DNA of 32,315 nt from a virus. Below, one piece after another: positions 1 to 5,497 of the stretch. A program made the position numbers and the translations under genes. The DNA lies in IMG/VR virus record IMGVR_UViG_3300043774_000471, positions 1 through 32,315 of that record. One strand, 5' to 3'. The notes under the pieces were generated by a model. The model was not told the origin of the DNA. It did not search any database and worked only from the letters and a program-made list of their open reading frames with translations. The first letter of the stretch is position 1. Each line of letters opens with the position of its first letter.

Positions 1-37
1 ACATACCCCCACAGTTAAAGCATAGAACATCTAGCAT
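1..37 (-). CDS. Partial small Cys-pair protein, cut by left edge
   Basis: Reading leftward from an ATG at 37, the frame stays open to the window edge and begins MLDVLCFNCGGM. The C-x2-C followed by two glycines is typical of the zinc-ribbon microproteins that fill this arm. A GGAAG stretch lies about 7 nt upstream, and -10-like TATACT and TATAAT hexamers sit a little further upstream. Only 12 codons are visible, so the call rests on context. Confidence 0.4.
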   Translation of the reverse strand, partial: MLDVLCFNCGGM

Positions 38-83
38 TTTTTGCTTCCATTATATTTCATCATATAAGTATATCATGGGCACT

Positions 84-116
84 AGTTCGGCGAAAAATAG
101 GTTTTAAAGTTCGGCG
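84..116. repeat. Direct repeat AGTTCGGCG x2
   Basis: AGTTCGGCG occurs at 84-92 and again at 108-116, a 24-bp period of about two helical turns. It lies between the stop of the zinc-finger gene (159) and the start of the next leftward gene, where an operator would be expected. The function is unknown. Confidence 0.45.
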
Positions 117-158
117 CAAAGTAGAGGTAACAAAACCTTCCTATGACCTACACGGTCA

Positions 159-263
159 CTATCGGTGAGTAGCCTTCATATGCCTAGATAGAGAATCATG
201 TCCAAATACACCCCATCTTAAGTCCCACTCTTTCTTACAAATCGGACATATTAATATCCTCAT
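159..263 (-). CDS. C2H2-like zinc-finger microprotein (34 aa)
   Basis: The 34-residue product reads MRILICPICKKEW at the N-terminus and ends SRHMKATHR. C-P-I-C at residues 6-9 and the C-terminal H-x4-H give the C-x2-C...H-x4-H layout of a classical zinc finger, which is unusual but known in bacteria and phages. It is the last gene of a five-gene chain; its ATG lies inside the preceding gene, 29 nt upstream of that gene's stop. A nucleic-acid-binding or adaptor role is inference. The finger pattern and the tight gene overlap are the support. Confidence 0.65.
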   Translation of the reverse strand: MRILICPICKKEWDLRWGVFGHDSLSRHMKATHR

Positions 264-342
264 CACTCTCCCAAACGACTAAACATTTTGTACAGGTAAT
301 GCCATGCTCTCTCATATACCAAGTATGATCACACTTCTTCAT
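235..342 (-). CDS. Cys/His microprotein (35 aa)
   Basis: The product is 35 residues long, starting MKKCDHTWYMREHG followed by ITCTKCLVVW. It has C-x-H near the N-terminus and C-x2-C at residues 17-20, which would make one zinc site. Its ATG overlaps the stop of the preceding gene (ATGA) and its 3' end overlaps the finger gene. I do not recognise the family. Confidence 0.6.
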   Translation of the reverse strand: MKKCDHTWYMREHGITCTKCLVVWESDEDINMSDL

Positions 343-461
343 TGCCTATGTCTTTTCTTGTTGCCATACCTAGCCTTAACCTCAGCCTTAGCCTGATCCA
401 CAATAGCGTTCGTAATGTCTTCAACACTAAACTCTTGATCGAAGGTTTGTTCAGTATCCAT
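339..461 (-). CDS. Small hypothetical protein (40 aa)
   Basis: The 40-residue product has an acidic N-terminal half (MDTEQTFDQEFSVEDITNAI), a predicted helix and a basic C-terminal end (GNKKRHRQ). Its ATG overlaps the last codons of the upstream gene and its TGA overlaps the downstream ATG, so translation is probably coupled through this operon. Not recognised. Confidence 0.6.
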   Translation of the reverse strand: MDTEQTFDQEFSVEDITNAIVDQAKAEVKARYGNKKRHRQ

Positions 462-579
462 TTAGGCACTCATTTCTTGTATGGTATAGGCGAATCTTAT
501 TCATTGTCTTTTTGTTCGGGGCATACAATTCTTCACCACAACAAGCAGTCTTAAGATACCACCTTAGCAAAGAAGTCAT
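451..579 (-). CDS. Small hypothetical protein (42 aa)
   Basis: This 42-residue basic protein begins MTSLLRWYLKTACCGEELYA, with an adjacent Cys pair, and continues with NKKTMNKIRLYHTRNECLN. It overlaps the first gene of the operon by 29 nt and the third by 11 nt. The sequence does not suggest a function. The uninterrupted chain of overlaps is the evidence for a real gene. Confidence 0.55.
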   Translation of the reverse strand: MTSLLRWYLKTACCGEELYAPNKKTMNKIRLYHTRNECLNGY

Positions 580-655
580 AAAGCATACCTTTATAGTTCT
601 CGTATTTCTTGGCTACAAAGGTTTGAAATGGGTCTGGTATTTCCATATTGATCAT
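551..655 (-). CDS. First gene of leaderless micro-operon (34 aa)
   Basis: The 34-residue product starts MINMEIPDPFQTFVAKKYEN. The ATG lies exactly six bases after a TATACT -10 hexamer, so the mRNA should start at the A of the ATG. It opens a five-gene chain running down to 159. The -35/-10 pair (TTGACT, 17 bp, TATACT) is among the best in the window. Function unknown. Confidence 0.65.
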   Translation of the reverse strand: MINMEIPDPFQTFVAKKYENYKGMLYDFFAKVVS

Positions 656-661
656 ACTCTA

Positions 662-690
662 AGTATAGCGATTTTGGCGGGGGAAGTCAA
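662..690 (-). promoter_or_regulatory. Promoter of leftward micro-operon
   Basis: On the minus strand: TTGACT, a 17-bp spacer, TATACT, then six bases to the ATG at 655. It is near consensus for the housekeeping sigma factor and predicts a leaderless transcript. Confidence 0.75.
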
Positions 691-728
691 GAGGCCATCG
701 TAATCCCTAGTATAAGATATAAACCCTA

Positions 729-806
729 TTAGGAGATACGCCAGATATATAAGGCTAACGCAGTGCTGAGGATATATGGGATAGCGCAGAAAATGATGAT
801 GTCCAT
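729..806 (-). CDS. 25-aa membrane peptide
   Basis: Product MDIIIFCAIPYILSTALAL plus YIWRIS is one continuous hydrophobic helix with almost no soluble part. The ATG is six bases from a TATAAT (813-818), matching the leaderless rule seen at a dozen other genes here. It could be a small membrane regulator or toxin-like peptide. The -35 is weak and the reading frame short, so confidence is moderate. Confidence 0.5.
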   Translation of the reverse strand: MDIIIFCAIPYILSTALALYIWRIS

Positions 807-828
807 GTATCTATTATAGCCCAGATAA

Positions 829-1017
829 CTAAGAGCGTGTACCGTTTTTTATTTTCTTGTTGATATTGTGCTTTGAACGATACTTTGATGCAGCCTTGAC
901 AGCATCTAATCTGGTTTTATATTCCTCTGATGAATACACATTTAGTTCTAGATCTAGGAATCTCCATTTGCTGGTTTGTGTATTGATTTCTACTTTTGTC
1001 ATTAGTTTTGGTCTCAT
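829..1017 (-). CDS. Small hypothetical protein (62 aa)
   Basis: The 62-residue product has the core KWRFLDLELNVYSSEEYKTR and a lysine-rich C-terminus (HNINKKIKNGTRS). I chose the ATG at 1017 because it is exactly six bases from a TATCCT -10 with TTGACA 17 bp further up; an in-frame ATG at 1002 is the alternative. The promoter spacer contains a perfect DnaA box. Family not recognised; nucleic-acid binding is possible from the basic tail. Confidence 0.65.
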   Translation of the reverse strand: MRPKLMTKVEINTQTSKWRFLDLELNVYSSEEYKTRLDAVKAASKYRSKHNINKKIKNGTRS

Positions 1018-1023
1018 ATATAT

Positions 1024-1052
1024 AGGATATCAGGAAGTTATCCACATGTCAA
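1024..1052 (-). promoter_or_regulatory. Promoter with a DnaA box in its spacer
   Basis: Minus-strand TTGACA (1047-1052), 17-bp spacer, TATCCT (1024-1029), six bases, ATG at 1017. The promoter-proximal half of the spacer next to the -35 is a perfect DnaA box (1038-1046), so DnaA binding should compete with RNA polymerase. Confidence 0.65.
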
Positions 1053-1091
1053 TGAGGTGGTTTGGCATAGTTATCCACAGGTTTATCCACA
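1038..1091 (+). other. Cluster of three DnaA boxes, candidate origin
   Basis: TTATCCACA occurs without mismatch at 1038-1046, 1071-1079 and 1083-1091, all in one orientation. AT-rich DNA follows directly (about 1092-1120), as a duplex-unwinding element would. The surrounding 1018-1433 has no convincing gene. This is the densest DnaA-box cluster in the window. Whether it acts as a phage origin, a regulatory site or a DnaA sink cannot be told from sequence. Confidence 0.55.
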
Positions 1092-1260
1092 GATTAATCT
1101 TACTGATTATATTATTAGACACTCTAGAAGTGGAGCATTGTGGAGGATAGTGGAGTAGGGAGCGCTTTCAGAGAGGCGTTCGTAATCTTTTTTGGAGAGC
1201 GGGGCCTTATCACAAAACCTTCATATTGTCAAACCTTCAAACCTTCATATCCCGCAGCGG

Positions 1261-1289
1261 ATGATATCACAGATATAATGGTTTGTCAA
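1261..1289 (-). promoter_or_regulatory. Orphan leftward promoter
   Basis: Minus-strand TTGACA, 17-bp spacer, TATCAT. No reading frame follows before the promoter of the gene at 1017. A transcript from here would run across the three DnaA boxes, so it could be a leader or a replication-primer RNA; that is speculation. Confidence 0.5.
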
Positions 1290-1313
1290 GTCCTTTCAAA
1301 CCTTAAAACCCCA

Positions 1314-1340
1314 TAAAAAAATCTCCCAAAACCAGGGAGA
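1314..1340 (-). terminator. Rho-independent terminator (leftward)
   Basis: On the minus strand a TCTCCC/GGGAGA stem with a 7-nt loop is followed by an uninterrupted run of T. It closes the transcript of the 1434-1658 gene. Confidence 0.8.
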
Positions 1341-1433
1341 AATTGTCGATAATCGTAATGTTTTTTAATTAAACTATTATGGTTTTTCTAGAAACCAAGG
1401 AGAAAAGGTTTGTTATTCTATAGGGGGTATTTG

Positions 1434-1658
1434 TTATAGGGTTTGGTCTTGATCCCCTGGGGTTTCGCCCTCGGCGAAGCGGCCTGTGGCCTGCTCAGTT
1501 TCACGGGATCTCAAAAATTCGGGGGTAAATGAAAAGAAGTGTTTCAAACCTATAGTATGAGTAACAGTGACAAAGGAGTTCCACATGTTATCACTGAAGG
1601 TTTGATAGCCTTTGGGATCATTCTTCATATACTCTGCAAAGTGATGTCTAGGACTCAT
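1434..1658 (-). CDS. Hypothetical protein (74 aa), leaderless
   Basis: The 74-residue product starts MSPRHHFAEYMKNDPKGYQ and is rich in aromatic residues in the middle, with a charged, low-complexity C-terminus. The ATG at 1658 is six bases from a TATAAT (1665-1670), which decides the start over an upstream in-frame ATG at 1691. A good terminator lies about 95 bp downstream, so it is a monocistronic unit. Family not recognised. Confidence 0.6.
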   Translation of the reverse strand: MSPRHHFAEYMKNDPKGYQTFSDNMWNSFVTVTHTIGLKHFFSFTPEFLRSRETEQATGRFAEGETPGDQDQTL

Positions 1659-1664
1659 AATATC

Positions 1665-1670
1665 ATTATA
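1665..1670 (-). promoter_or_regulatory. -10 of leaderless gene 1434-1658
   Basis: TATAAT on the minus strand, six bases before the ATG. The -35 (TTTTGA at 17 bp) is weak, and the region upstream is full of AAACCT repeats that may bind an activator or repressor. Confidence 0.5.
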
Positions 1671-1673
1671 ACA

Positions 1674-1796
1674 TGGTTTGACAAACCTCAAAACCTATGA
1701 TATAAGGTTTGGGGATATAAAGGTTTGGATCGTAATGTTCAGCAGGGGGAAAGTTTTGGAGGTTCGTAATGTCTTTTGGAAATGAGGTTTGGGGTT
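1674..1796. repeat. AAACCT/AGGTTT repeat cluster
   Basis: The hexamer AAACCT or its complement appears repeatedly (about 1683, 1691, 1702, 1720, 1781), interspersed with TCGTAATGT at about 1730 and 1763. The same two words recur at 1217-1410 and at 5995-6055. They look like iteron or operator arrays, but spacing is irregular. Confidence 0.4.
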
Positions 1797-1818
1797 TGAC
1801 AATTTGATAAAACTATGT

Positions 1819-1842
1819 CACGTGCCCTTTCGGGCCAAAAGA
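1819..1842 (-). terminator. Hairpin with CACGTG box after gene 1843-2103
   Basis: GGGC-cgaaa-GCCC type tetraloop hairpin (GCCC-GAAA-GGGC on the minus strand) ends in CACGTG at 1819-1824, the leftmost copy of the box found behind most operons in this arm. Confidence 0.5.
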
Positions 1843-2103
1843 CTAATCGTCTTCGAGTAGGTCCTCAATGCTCTCAAACCCTGTGTCCTCAGTATCCAAA
1901 CCTTCAATAAATAAATCCCATGTTTCATTTATGTATTGCTCTAGTGTTGGAGTATGATTAATTATTCCCTCGGCAAATGCGAAAGCAAGTGGCAAACCTA
2001 AGTCGTTGTAAATAAAGAAATCAATCCACTCATCCTCTGCTTTATAGTTAATCCATAGTTGCCCAAGGATTAGTGCCTTGTTCTCAAATGTTGTTGCTGG
2101 CAT
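1843..2103 (-). CDS. Acidic hypothetical protein (86 aa)
   Basis: The 86-residue acidic protein has the core ALILGQLWINYKAEDEWIDF and the C-terminus ESIEDLLEDD. The first half looks helical with Trp pairs. It overlaps the upstream gene by 20 nt, so the two are co-translated. Its acidity and small size resemble phage proteins that mimic DNA or bind host enzymes, but nothing specific supports that. Confidence 0.7.
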   Translation of the reverse strand: MPATTFENKALILGQLWINYKAEDEWIDFFIYNDLGLPLAFAFAEGIINHTPTLEQYINETWDLFIEGLDTEDTGFESIEDLLEDD

Positions 2104-2290
2104 AGTTCGTTCCTTCCTTAGTTTCTTTGGCTGACTCTGCTATTACCTGTAAACGATTATACACTACATAGGGCTGAGATTTTGCCATGTATTCCCCGAC
2201 CAATTCTAAATCAACTCTGAGGTCAGCAATAATGTTACCCATTTTATTGGCAATCTTTTCCTCATCTGTAATTCGTTTGCTTATTCTCAT
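2084..2290 (-). CDS. Hypothetical helical protein (68 aa)
   Basis: The product is predominantly helical (ITDEEKIANKMGNIIADLRV) with no recognisable domain. The start is supported by AAGGGAG 6 nt upstream and by a promoter 20 bp further up. It is first in a two-gene operon with the acidic protein at 1843-2103. Confidence 0.7.
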   Translation of the reverse strand: MRISKRITDEEKIANKMGNIIADLRVDLELVGEYMAKSQPYVVYNRLQVIAESAKETKEGTNYASNNI

Positions 2291-2307
2291 GGTTCTCCCT
2301 TATGTTA

Positions 2308-2336
2308 ATTGTATCAAAAAGTGGGGGAAAGAGCAA
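2308..2336 (-). promoter_or_regulatory. Promoter of 2290-1843 operon
   Basis: Minus-strand TTGCTC, 17-bp spacer, TACAAT, followed by an 18-nt leader with AAGGGAG. Confidence 0.6.
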
Positions 2337-2383
2337 GCCCCACGCCTGCCCTTCCCACCCGATTAGCCTAGGTGACCCAATAC

Positions 2384-2737
2384 CTAGACTAGCGCAGGGC
2401 AATAAGCACCCATAAATTTATCAAAGGGCACTGAGACTCTATCAGTAACAGTATTAGTAGTGAAGTCGACTAGGACCGTAAACTCACCTAGTTCTAGGGA
2501 CCCACCCTCATTAGCAATTGCATGGATTCCAAACCCTGTTTCTTCAAGAATGCTGTCTTGCATAAGATAACTAATGATCATCCGTGTTCCATAGGATGAA
2601 TCACCTAGTCTAGGTTTTGCATGCTGCAGCGCCATGGCCAGGTCCCGCTGCCATTCAGTCTCTCCCCAGTGGCTATATAGAACTACCATAGGACCCTTGT
2701 CAGAGTCCTTGAATACAAAATTAATCCGTGCTCCCAT
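2384..2737 (-). CDS. Hypothetical protein (117 aa)
   Basis: The 117-residue product begins MGARINFVFKDSDKGPMVVL and carries YSHWGETEWQRDLAMAL, then a beta-rich C-terminal half. It shares a TAATG overlap with the DUF4241-like gene upstream and ends the operon started at 3506. I do not recognise the family and no catalytic motif is evident. A CTAGGT/ACCTAG hairpin spans its stop codon. Confidence 0.75.
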   Translation of the reverse strand: MGARINFVFKDSDKGPMVVLYSHWGETEWQRDLAMALQHAKPRLGDSSYGTRMIISYLMQDSILEETGFGIHAIANEGGSLELGEFTVLVDFTTNTVTDRVSVPFDKFMGAYCPALV

Positions 2738-3075
2738 TATTCTTGCTCCTCATCTAAGTCGCCTTCAAAGTCGATAACTACTTTAACAATTCGTCCGTCC
2801 TCGTTATACTTAACATAAACAGGATAATATCCGTCACCATATCCTGTGTTAAATACTACTGCGCTACCTGTGCCTAAAACACCAGCACTAGCAGAAAGTG
2901 TCATAGCACTAGCGCCATGATAAGAGTAATCTCCAGCCTTACCCTCTAACTCCCACTCCTCGCCTTCATTTGTTTTCCATTGGTCAAGGTAGCAGGGGTC
3001 ACCTACCATTGCTTGACCTGAGTCAACTGCGAAGGAACCTACTAATTCAAGTTCATCTATTACTATTTGTGTCAT
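2737..3075 (-). CDS. DUF4241-like protein (112 aa)
   Basis: Residues 14-30 contain FAVDSGQAMVGDPCYLD, and later GSAVVFNTGYGDGYYPVYV and a C-terminal V-x-I-D-F. This 'VDSGQ..DP.Y ... GDGxY' layout is that of the DUF4241 family, a small beta fold common in bacteria and phages with no assigned reaction. It is shorter than typical members (about 200 aa). Tight overlaps on both sides (ATGA upstream, TAATG downstream) put it in the middle of a three-gene operon. Confidence 0.7.
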   Translation of the reverse strand: MTQIVIDELELVGSFAVDSGQAMVGDPCYLDQWKTNEGEEWELEGKAGDYSYHGASAMTLSASAGVLGTGSAVVFNTGYGDGYYPVYVKYNEDGRIVKVVIDFEGDLDEEQE

Positions 3076-3506
3076 TTCTTATCCAATCCTACTAGGGTCA
3101 TTTCTTCAATTGTAGCGCACTCAGGGCATTTTTGCAAGTCTGCCTCATCAAAGGCATCTCTAACAGTGTTATCAGGGTCCTCAAACTCTGCGTGGCAGGT
3201 CTCACAGAAGAACCAGTTATAACTAACACGGACCTGAATAGTAGTATTATCAGGGAAAGGAACCTCAGTGATAAAGTATCCTATTCGATTAACAAATCCC
3301 CAGCCAGACCATAGGTAAGACCCACCGTCGTCTCCGTCTCCATACATCCAGATACGGTTCTCGTCTTGCGCTTTGACAAACTCTACCTCATCGCCATAGG
3401 TCTCAAACATCATTCCATCGAAGGAGGCATTTGTATCAATGTGATTTAGTATAGGTTTATATGTGGCTACAAAATCATCGTAGTCCATTTCAATAAAGTT
3501 ATCCAT
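3072..3506 (-). CDS. Zinc-ribbon-containing hypothetical protein (144 aa)
   Basis: The first two thirds are acidic and aromatic-rich (RIWMYGDGDDGGSYLWSG). The C-terminal third has C-E-T-C and C-P-E-C separated by about 27 residues, a four-cysteine zinc ribbon. It has its own leader with AGAAAGAG and a strong promoter at 3538-3566, and it leads the 3506-2384 operon. Function unknown. Confidence 0.75.
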   Translation of the reverse strand: MDNFIEMDYDDFVATYKPILNHIDTNASFDGMMFETYGDEVEFVKAQDENRIWMYGDGDDGGSYLWSGWGFVNRIGYFITEVPFPDNTTIQVRVSYNWFFCETCHAEFEDPDNTVRDAFDEADLQKCPECATIEEMTLVGLDKK

Positions 3507-3537
3507 GGGGTCTCTTTCTGTTAGGGTCTTATATATA

Positions 3538-3566
3538 ATTCTACAGGGTAAATGTCAGTCTGTCAA
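3538..3566 (-). promoter_or_regulatory. Promoter of 3506-2384 operon
   Basis: Minus-strand TTGACA, 17-bp spacer, TAGAAT; near-consensus. It overlaps the 3' end of the gene at 3555-3815. Confidence 0.75.
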
Positions 3567-3815
3567 CTTCATTCGTACAAGGTCATAAGCGTCGATGGCT
3601 CCAGCACAGTAATCATCTAGTTCATGATCATTTTCTAACTGATACTGCTCCCGCTTTTCTGTTAGGTCAGCAATGCGTTCCTCTACAAATTTACGCAGGG
3701 TATCAATGACATCTAGTGAAGCACACTCTCCACAGTAGGCATTATAGTCCTCTTCCTCTGTATAGGGGATAGAGCAACCACAACTGTTACACCATGATTC
3801 ATCACGCATTCCCAT
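3555..3815 (-). CDS. Zinc-ribbon hypothetical protein (86 aa)
   Basis: The N-terminal third has C-N-S-C-G-C and Y-C-G-E-C about 20 residues apart, a zinc ribbon; the rest is a long acidic helix. I start at 3815 (MGMRDESW) because AGGAG sits eight bases upstream; an in-frame start at 3839 would lie deeper inside the upstream gene. Overlap with the upstream gene is 14 nt. Confidence 0.7.
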   Translation of the reverse strand: MGMRDESWCNSCGCSIPYTEEEDYNAYCGECASLDVIDTLRKFVEERIADLTEKREQYQLENDHELDDYCAGAIDAYDLVRMKLTD

Positions 3816-4086
3816 TTTTTCTCCTATCTGCAATAGCAAATGCTAGTTGGTATGTTAATCCATATACCGCTGAAAGTGCGTCCATGTAACCTTCGTTATA
3901 TAAACGCTGAACAGTATCTTCATAGTCCTCATCTGAACCTAGTTCATTAGAGTTCTCTAGGAGAGGAACTAATTCCTTCTCACATTCATACATCATATTC
4001 TTAAGTTCTCCATGAAGGATATCTGTTCCTGATTCACCTAGGTCCACTAGGGTCTGTAGTCTTGGTTCTAGTTGTGTTGTTTCCAT
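3802..4086 (-). CDS. Hypothetical helical protein (94 aa)
   Basis: The 94-residue acidic, helical protein ends in a basic tail (DRRKNGNA). Its ATG has two supports: it overlaps the upstream stop (TAATG), and it is six bases from a TATGAT -10 within the upstream gene, so it can be expressed both by coupling and as a leaderless mRNA. Family unknown. Confidence 0.7.
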   Translation of the reverse strand: METTQLEPRLQTLVDLGESGTDILHGELKNMMYECEKELVPLLENSNELGSDEDYEDTVQRLYNEGYMDALSAVYGLTYQLAFAIADRRKNGNA

Positions 4087-4253
4087 TACTCTATCATACC
4101 CTCTGCCACTGACAAGAGGTGCTGGGTAGCGTGAATCTGTCCTGAAACAAATTCCCAGTCTACGGATTCATCTCCAACTGTAGCCAAGGTCTCATCTCTA
4201 TCTTGTTCTAGACTAATCAAATGTATCTTGATATACTCAATGAAAGCATTCAT
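4086..4253 (-). CDS. Hypothetical protein (55 aa)
   Basis: The product starts MNAFIEYIKIHLISLEQDRD and has the core VDWEFVSGQIHATQHLLSVA, apparently a small helical bundle. TAATG overlaps join it to neighbours on both sides. It is third from last in the 4420-3555 operon. Not recognised. Confidence 0.65.
   Translation of the reverse strand: MNAFIEYIKIHLISLEQDRDETLATVGDESVDWEFVSGQIHATQHLLSVAEGMIE
4093..4114 (-). promoter_or_regulatory. TGTCAG-N10-TATGAT promoter
   Basis: Minus-strand TGTCAG, 10 nt, TATGAT, then six bases to the ATG at 4086. It is one of ten copies with identical spacing and lies inside the coding sequence of 4086-4253. Confidence 0.6.
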
Positions 4254-4420
4254 TAGGCTACTTCCTCATCTTCTTCTTGTTCATCTACTTCAATAGAATA
4301 AACCTCACCAGAGAAAGCATAGTCCTCATATTGCCAGCCTAGTTCTTCTGCTTCTTCTGCGTTCTCTGCTTCTACTTCGTAGTTATACTCTACGATTACT
4401 TTAATGTCATATGTTGGCAT
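4253..4420 (-). CDS. Acidic hypothetical protein (55 aa)
   Basis: Starts MPTYDIKVIVEYNYEVEAEN, then an Ala/Glu-rich helix and a strongly acidic C-terminus. It shares the pattern 'M-P-x-Y-x-I ... EVEA ... EEA' with 5160-5336 and is probably a paralogue. AAGGAG five bases upstream and a promoter at 4448-4476 fix the start and make it first in its operon. Confidence 0.7.
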   Translation of the reverse strand: MPTYDIKVIVEYNYEVEAENAEEAEELGWQYEDYAFSGEVYSIEVDEQEEDEEVA

Positions 4421-4444
4421 TAGGGTCTCCTTTTTCTTTATATA

Positions 4445-4660
4445 TTAATTATAGGGGTTGGTGTTGATTTTTACAACTTTTGGTGGTGTGACCTTAGTCA
4501 CAGACTCTAGGGTAGGTCCGAAGGCATCTGATTTTGTTAATAGGATAACTACTCCTAGTCCCCCGCAAATACAGGCGGGATCTGTCCAAATATCTGCACA
4601 AGCAGTAATCTCTATAAGGGCATCACAATCAGTGCAGAGATAATCATACTTAGTCCACAT
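4445..4660 (-). CDS. Zinc-ribbon protein (71 aa)
   Basis: MWTKYDYLCTDCDALIEITA is followed by C-I-C-G-G, so C-x2-C and C-x-C-x2 pairs can form a zinc ribbon; the C-terminal 30 residues are basic and proline-containing. Translation is coupled to the gene before it by a TGATG overlap. Small ribbon proteins with this start pattern are frequent in actinobacterial phages; no function is known to me. Confidence 0.7.
   Translation of the reverse strand: MWTKYDYLCTDCDALIEITACADIWTDPACICGGLGVVILLTKSDAFGPTLESVTKVTPPKVVKINTNPYN
4448..4476 (-). promoter_or_regulatory. Promoter of 4420-3555 operon
   Basis: Minus-strand TTGTAA, 17-bp spacer, TATAAT, followed by a 28-nt leader with AAGGAG. It lies inside the end of gene 4445-4660. 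Confidence 0.6.
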
Positions 4661-4782
4661 CAGAATATCACAACTCCTGACTGACTATCTTGTGGCTTAT
4701 TTGACATCTCTTGTGCTTCACCGCACTTGCAGGTGTATCTGTGCCAGAAGGGTGTCCACTCCCATTTATGTTTGTGGCTCAT
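4660..4782 (-). CDS. Cys/His microprotein (40 aa)
   Basis: MSHKHKWEWTPFWHRYTCKC followed by GEAQEM; His-rich start and C-x-C pair suggest metal binding. It is bounded by ATGA overlap upstream and TGATG overlap downstream. The chain of overlaps supports it although it is short. Confidence 0.6.
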   Translation of the reverse strand: MSHKHKWEWTPFWHRYTCKCGEAQEMSNKPQDSQSGVVIF

Positions 4783-4949
4783 TTGCTATTTGCTCCAGCC
4801 TCGTATGCAACCTTGTAAATCTCTACAAGGCGTAGATATGTTCCCTTGACTGCGTCATCCTCATTAGACATAGAGGCTTCAAAGTATACGATTTGGTCTG
4901 CTTGGTCTTTTAGTTCTTCTTTATGCTCTTTTGATATCTTGATTTTCAT
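4779..4949 (-). CDS. Hypothetical helical protein (56 aa)
   Basis: Starts MKIKISKEHKEELKDQADQI and continues with an acidic loop and a second helix (YLRLVEIYKVAYEAG). AAAGGA eight bases upstream and a promoter at 4980 set the start. It leads the 4949-4445 operon. Not recognised. Confidence 0.7.
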   Translation of the reverse strand: MKIKISKEHKEELKDQADQIVYFEASMSNEDDAVKGTYLRLVEIYKVAYEAGANSK

Positions 4950-4979
4950 TTGGGTCCTTTCCTAGTGGGTTATATATTA

Positions 4980-5009
4980 ATTATAGCGGTAGCCACTGAC
5001 ATTAGTCAA
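4980..5009 (-). promoter_or_regulatory. TGTCAG-N10-TATAAT promoter with TTGACT -35
   Basis: Minus-strand TTGACT (5004-5009), 18-bp spacer containing TGTCAG (4996-5001), TATAAT (4980-4985). This copy has both a good -35 and the TGTCAG box 10 nt from the -10. Confidence 0.7.
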
Positions 5010-5160
5010 AGTATCCTTCTGCCCATAGACCATTGAGGAAGTCTCCAGCAATTTGTAGGTTGTCGTGTAACCACGGGTCATTGTTAAAATCAACAGTAGT
5101 CTTAGCAGACCAAATAGCAGTAAGCATATTGTCTAGATCTTCTTTAGTATAACCTAGCAT
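5002..5160 (-). CDS. Hypothetical protein (52 aa)
   Basis: MLGYTKEDLDNMLTAIWSAK, then LQIAGDFLNGLWAEGYFD. A helical, Trp-containing protein joined to the gene upstream by TAATG. Its last codons overlap the promoter of the next operon. Not recognised. Confidence 0.65.
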   Translation of the reverse strand: MLGYTKEDLDNMLTAIWSAKTTVDFNNDPWLHDNLQIAGDFLNGLWAEGYFD

Positions 5161-5336
5161 TACTCAGACTCCTCTATAGGCTCAAATACATTGTCTATAA
5201 CATCTACATCATCAGGCTCGGTGCCCTGAATTTCTTCAAGGAATAAATCTTTAGCCTGTTCAATACTATCAGCCTCGATTTCTCTGTTCCAATAGTTATT
5301 TACTCGTTCATAGTAATCAATGTTATAAATAGGCAT
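5160..5336 (-). CDS. Acidic hypothetical protein (58 aa)
   Basis: MPIYNIDYYERVNNYWNREI, then EADSIEQAKDLFLEEIQG and an acidic tail. Likely paralogue of 4253-4420. I start at 5336, where the ATG overlaps the upstream TAA and GGGGAGAG precedes it, instead of a TTG at 5348. Confidence 0.7.
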   Translation of the reverse strand: MPIYNIDYYERVNNYWNREIEADSIEQAKDLFLEEIQGTEPDDVDVIDNVFEPIEESE

Positions 5337-5497
5337 TACTCTCCCCAATACTTGACAATAGTTTCCATGGTAATATGTAGGTGGCAGTCACATGGTTCTC
5401 CACCCATGTTCTCCTCAAATTCAAAGTGCGATAGGTTATCCTCATAAATCTCATTTACGAGTTCTGATATGGTGTATGGTTTGTATTGTGTGGTCAT
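5336..5497 (-). CDS. Hypothetical protein (53 aa), leaderless
   Basis: MTTQYKPYTISELVNEIYED followed by a Cys-x-Cys-His cluster (EPCDCHLHITME) that could bind a metal. The ATG overlaps the upstream TGA and is six bases from a TATGAT -10 (5504-5509), so it can be made from a leaderless mRNA. Heads the 5497-5002 operon. Confidence 0.65.
   Translation of the reverse strand: MTTQYKPYTISELVNEIYEDNLSHFEFEENMGGEPCDCHLHITMETIVKYWGE

Larger units (their letters stand above)
1018..1433. other. Non-coding region: DnaA boxes, AAACCT repeats, promoter, terminator
   Basis: I find no credible gene here. It holds the three DnaA boxes, an orphan leftward promoter at 1261-1289, a strong leftward terminator at 1314-1340, repeated AAACCTT words (near 1217, 1232, 1240, 1299) and two TCGTAAT words (about 1180 and 1354). 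The layout suits a replication or control region. Confidence 0.5.

Noticed and set aside
342-703. Rightward frames of 63-70 codons
   Set aside because: They are antisense to a chain of overlapping leftward genes with a consensus promoter.
857-1150. Rightward 97-codon frame
   Set aside because: Antisense to gene 829-1017 and runs through the DnaA boxes; no ribosome-binding site.
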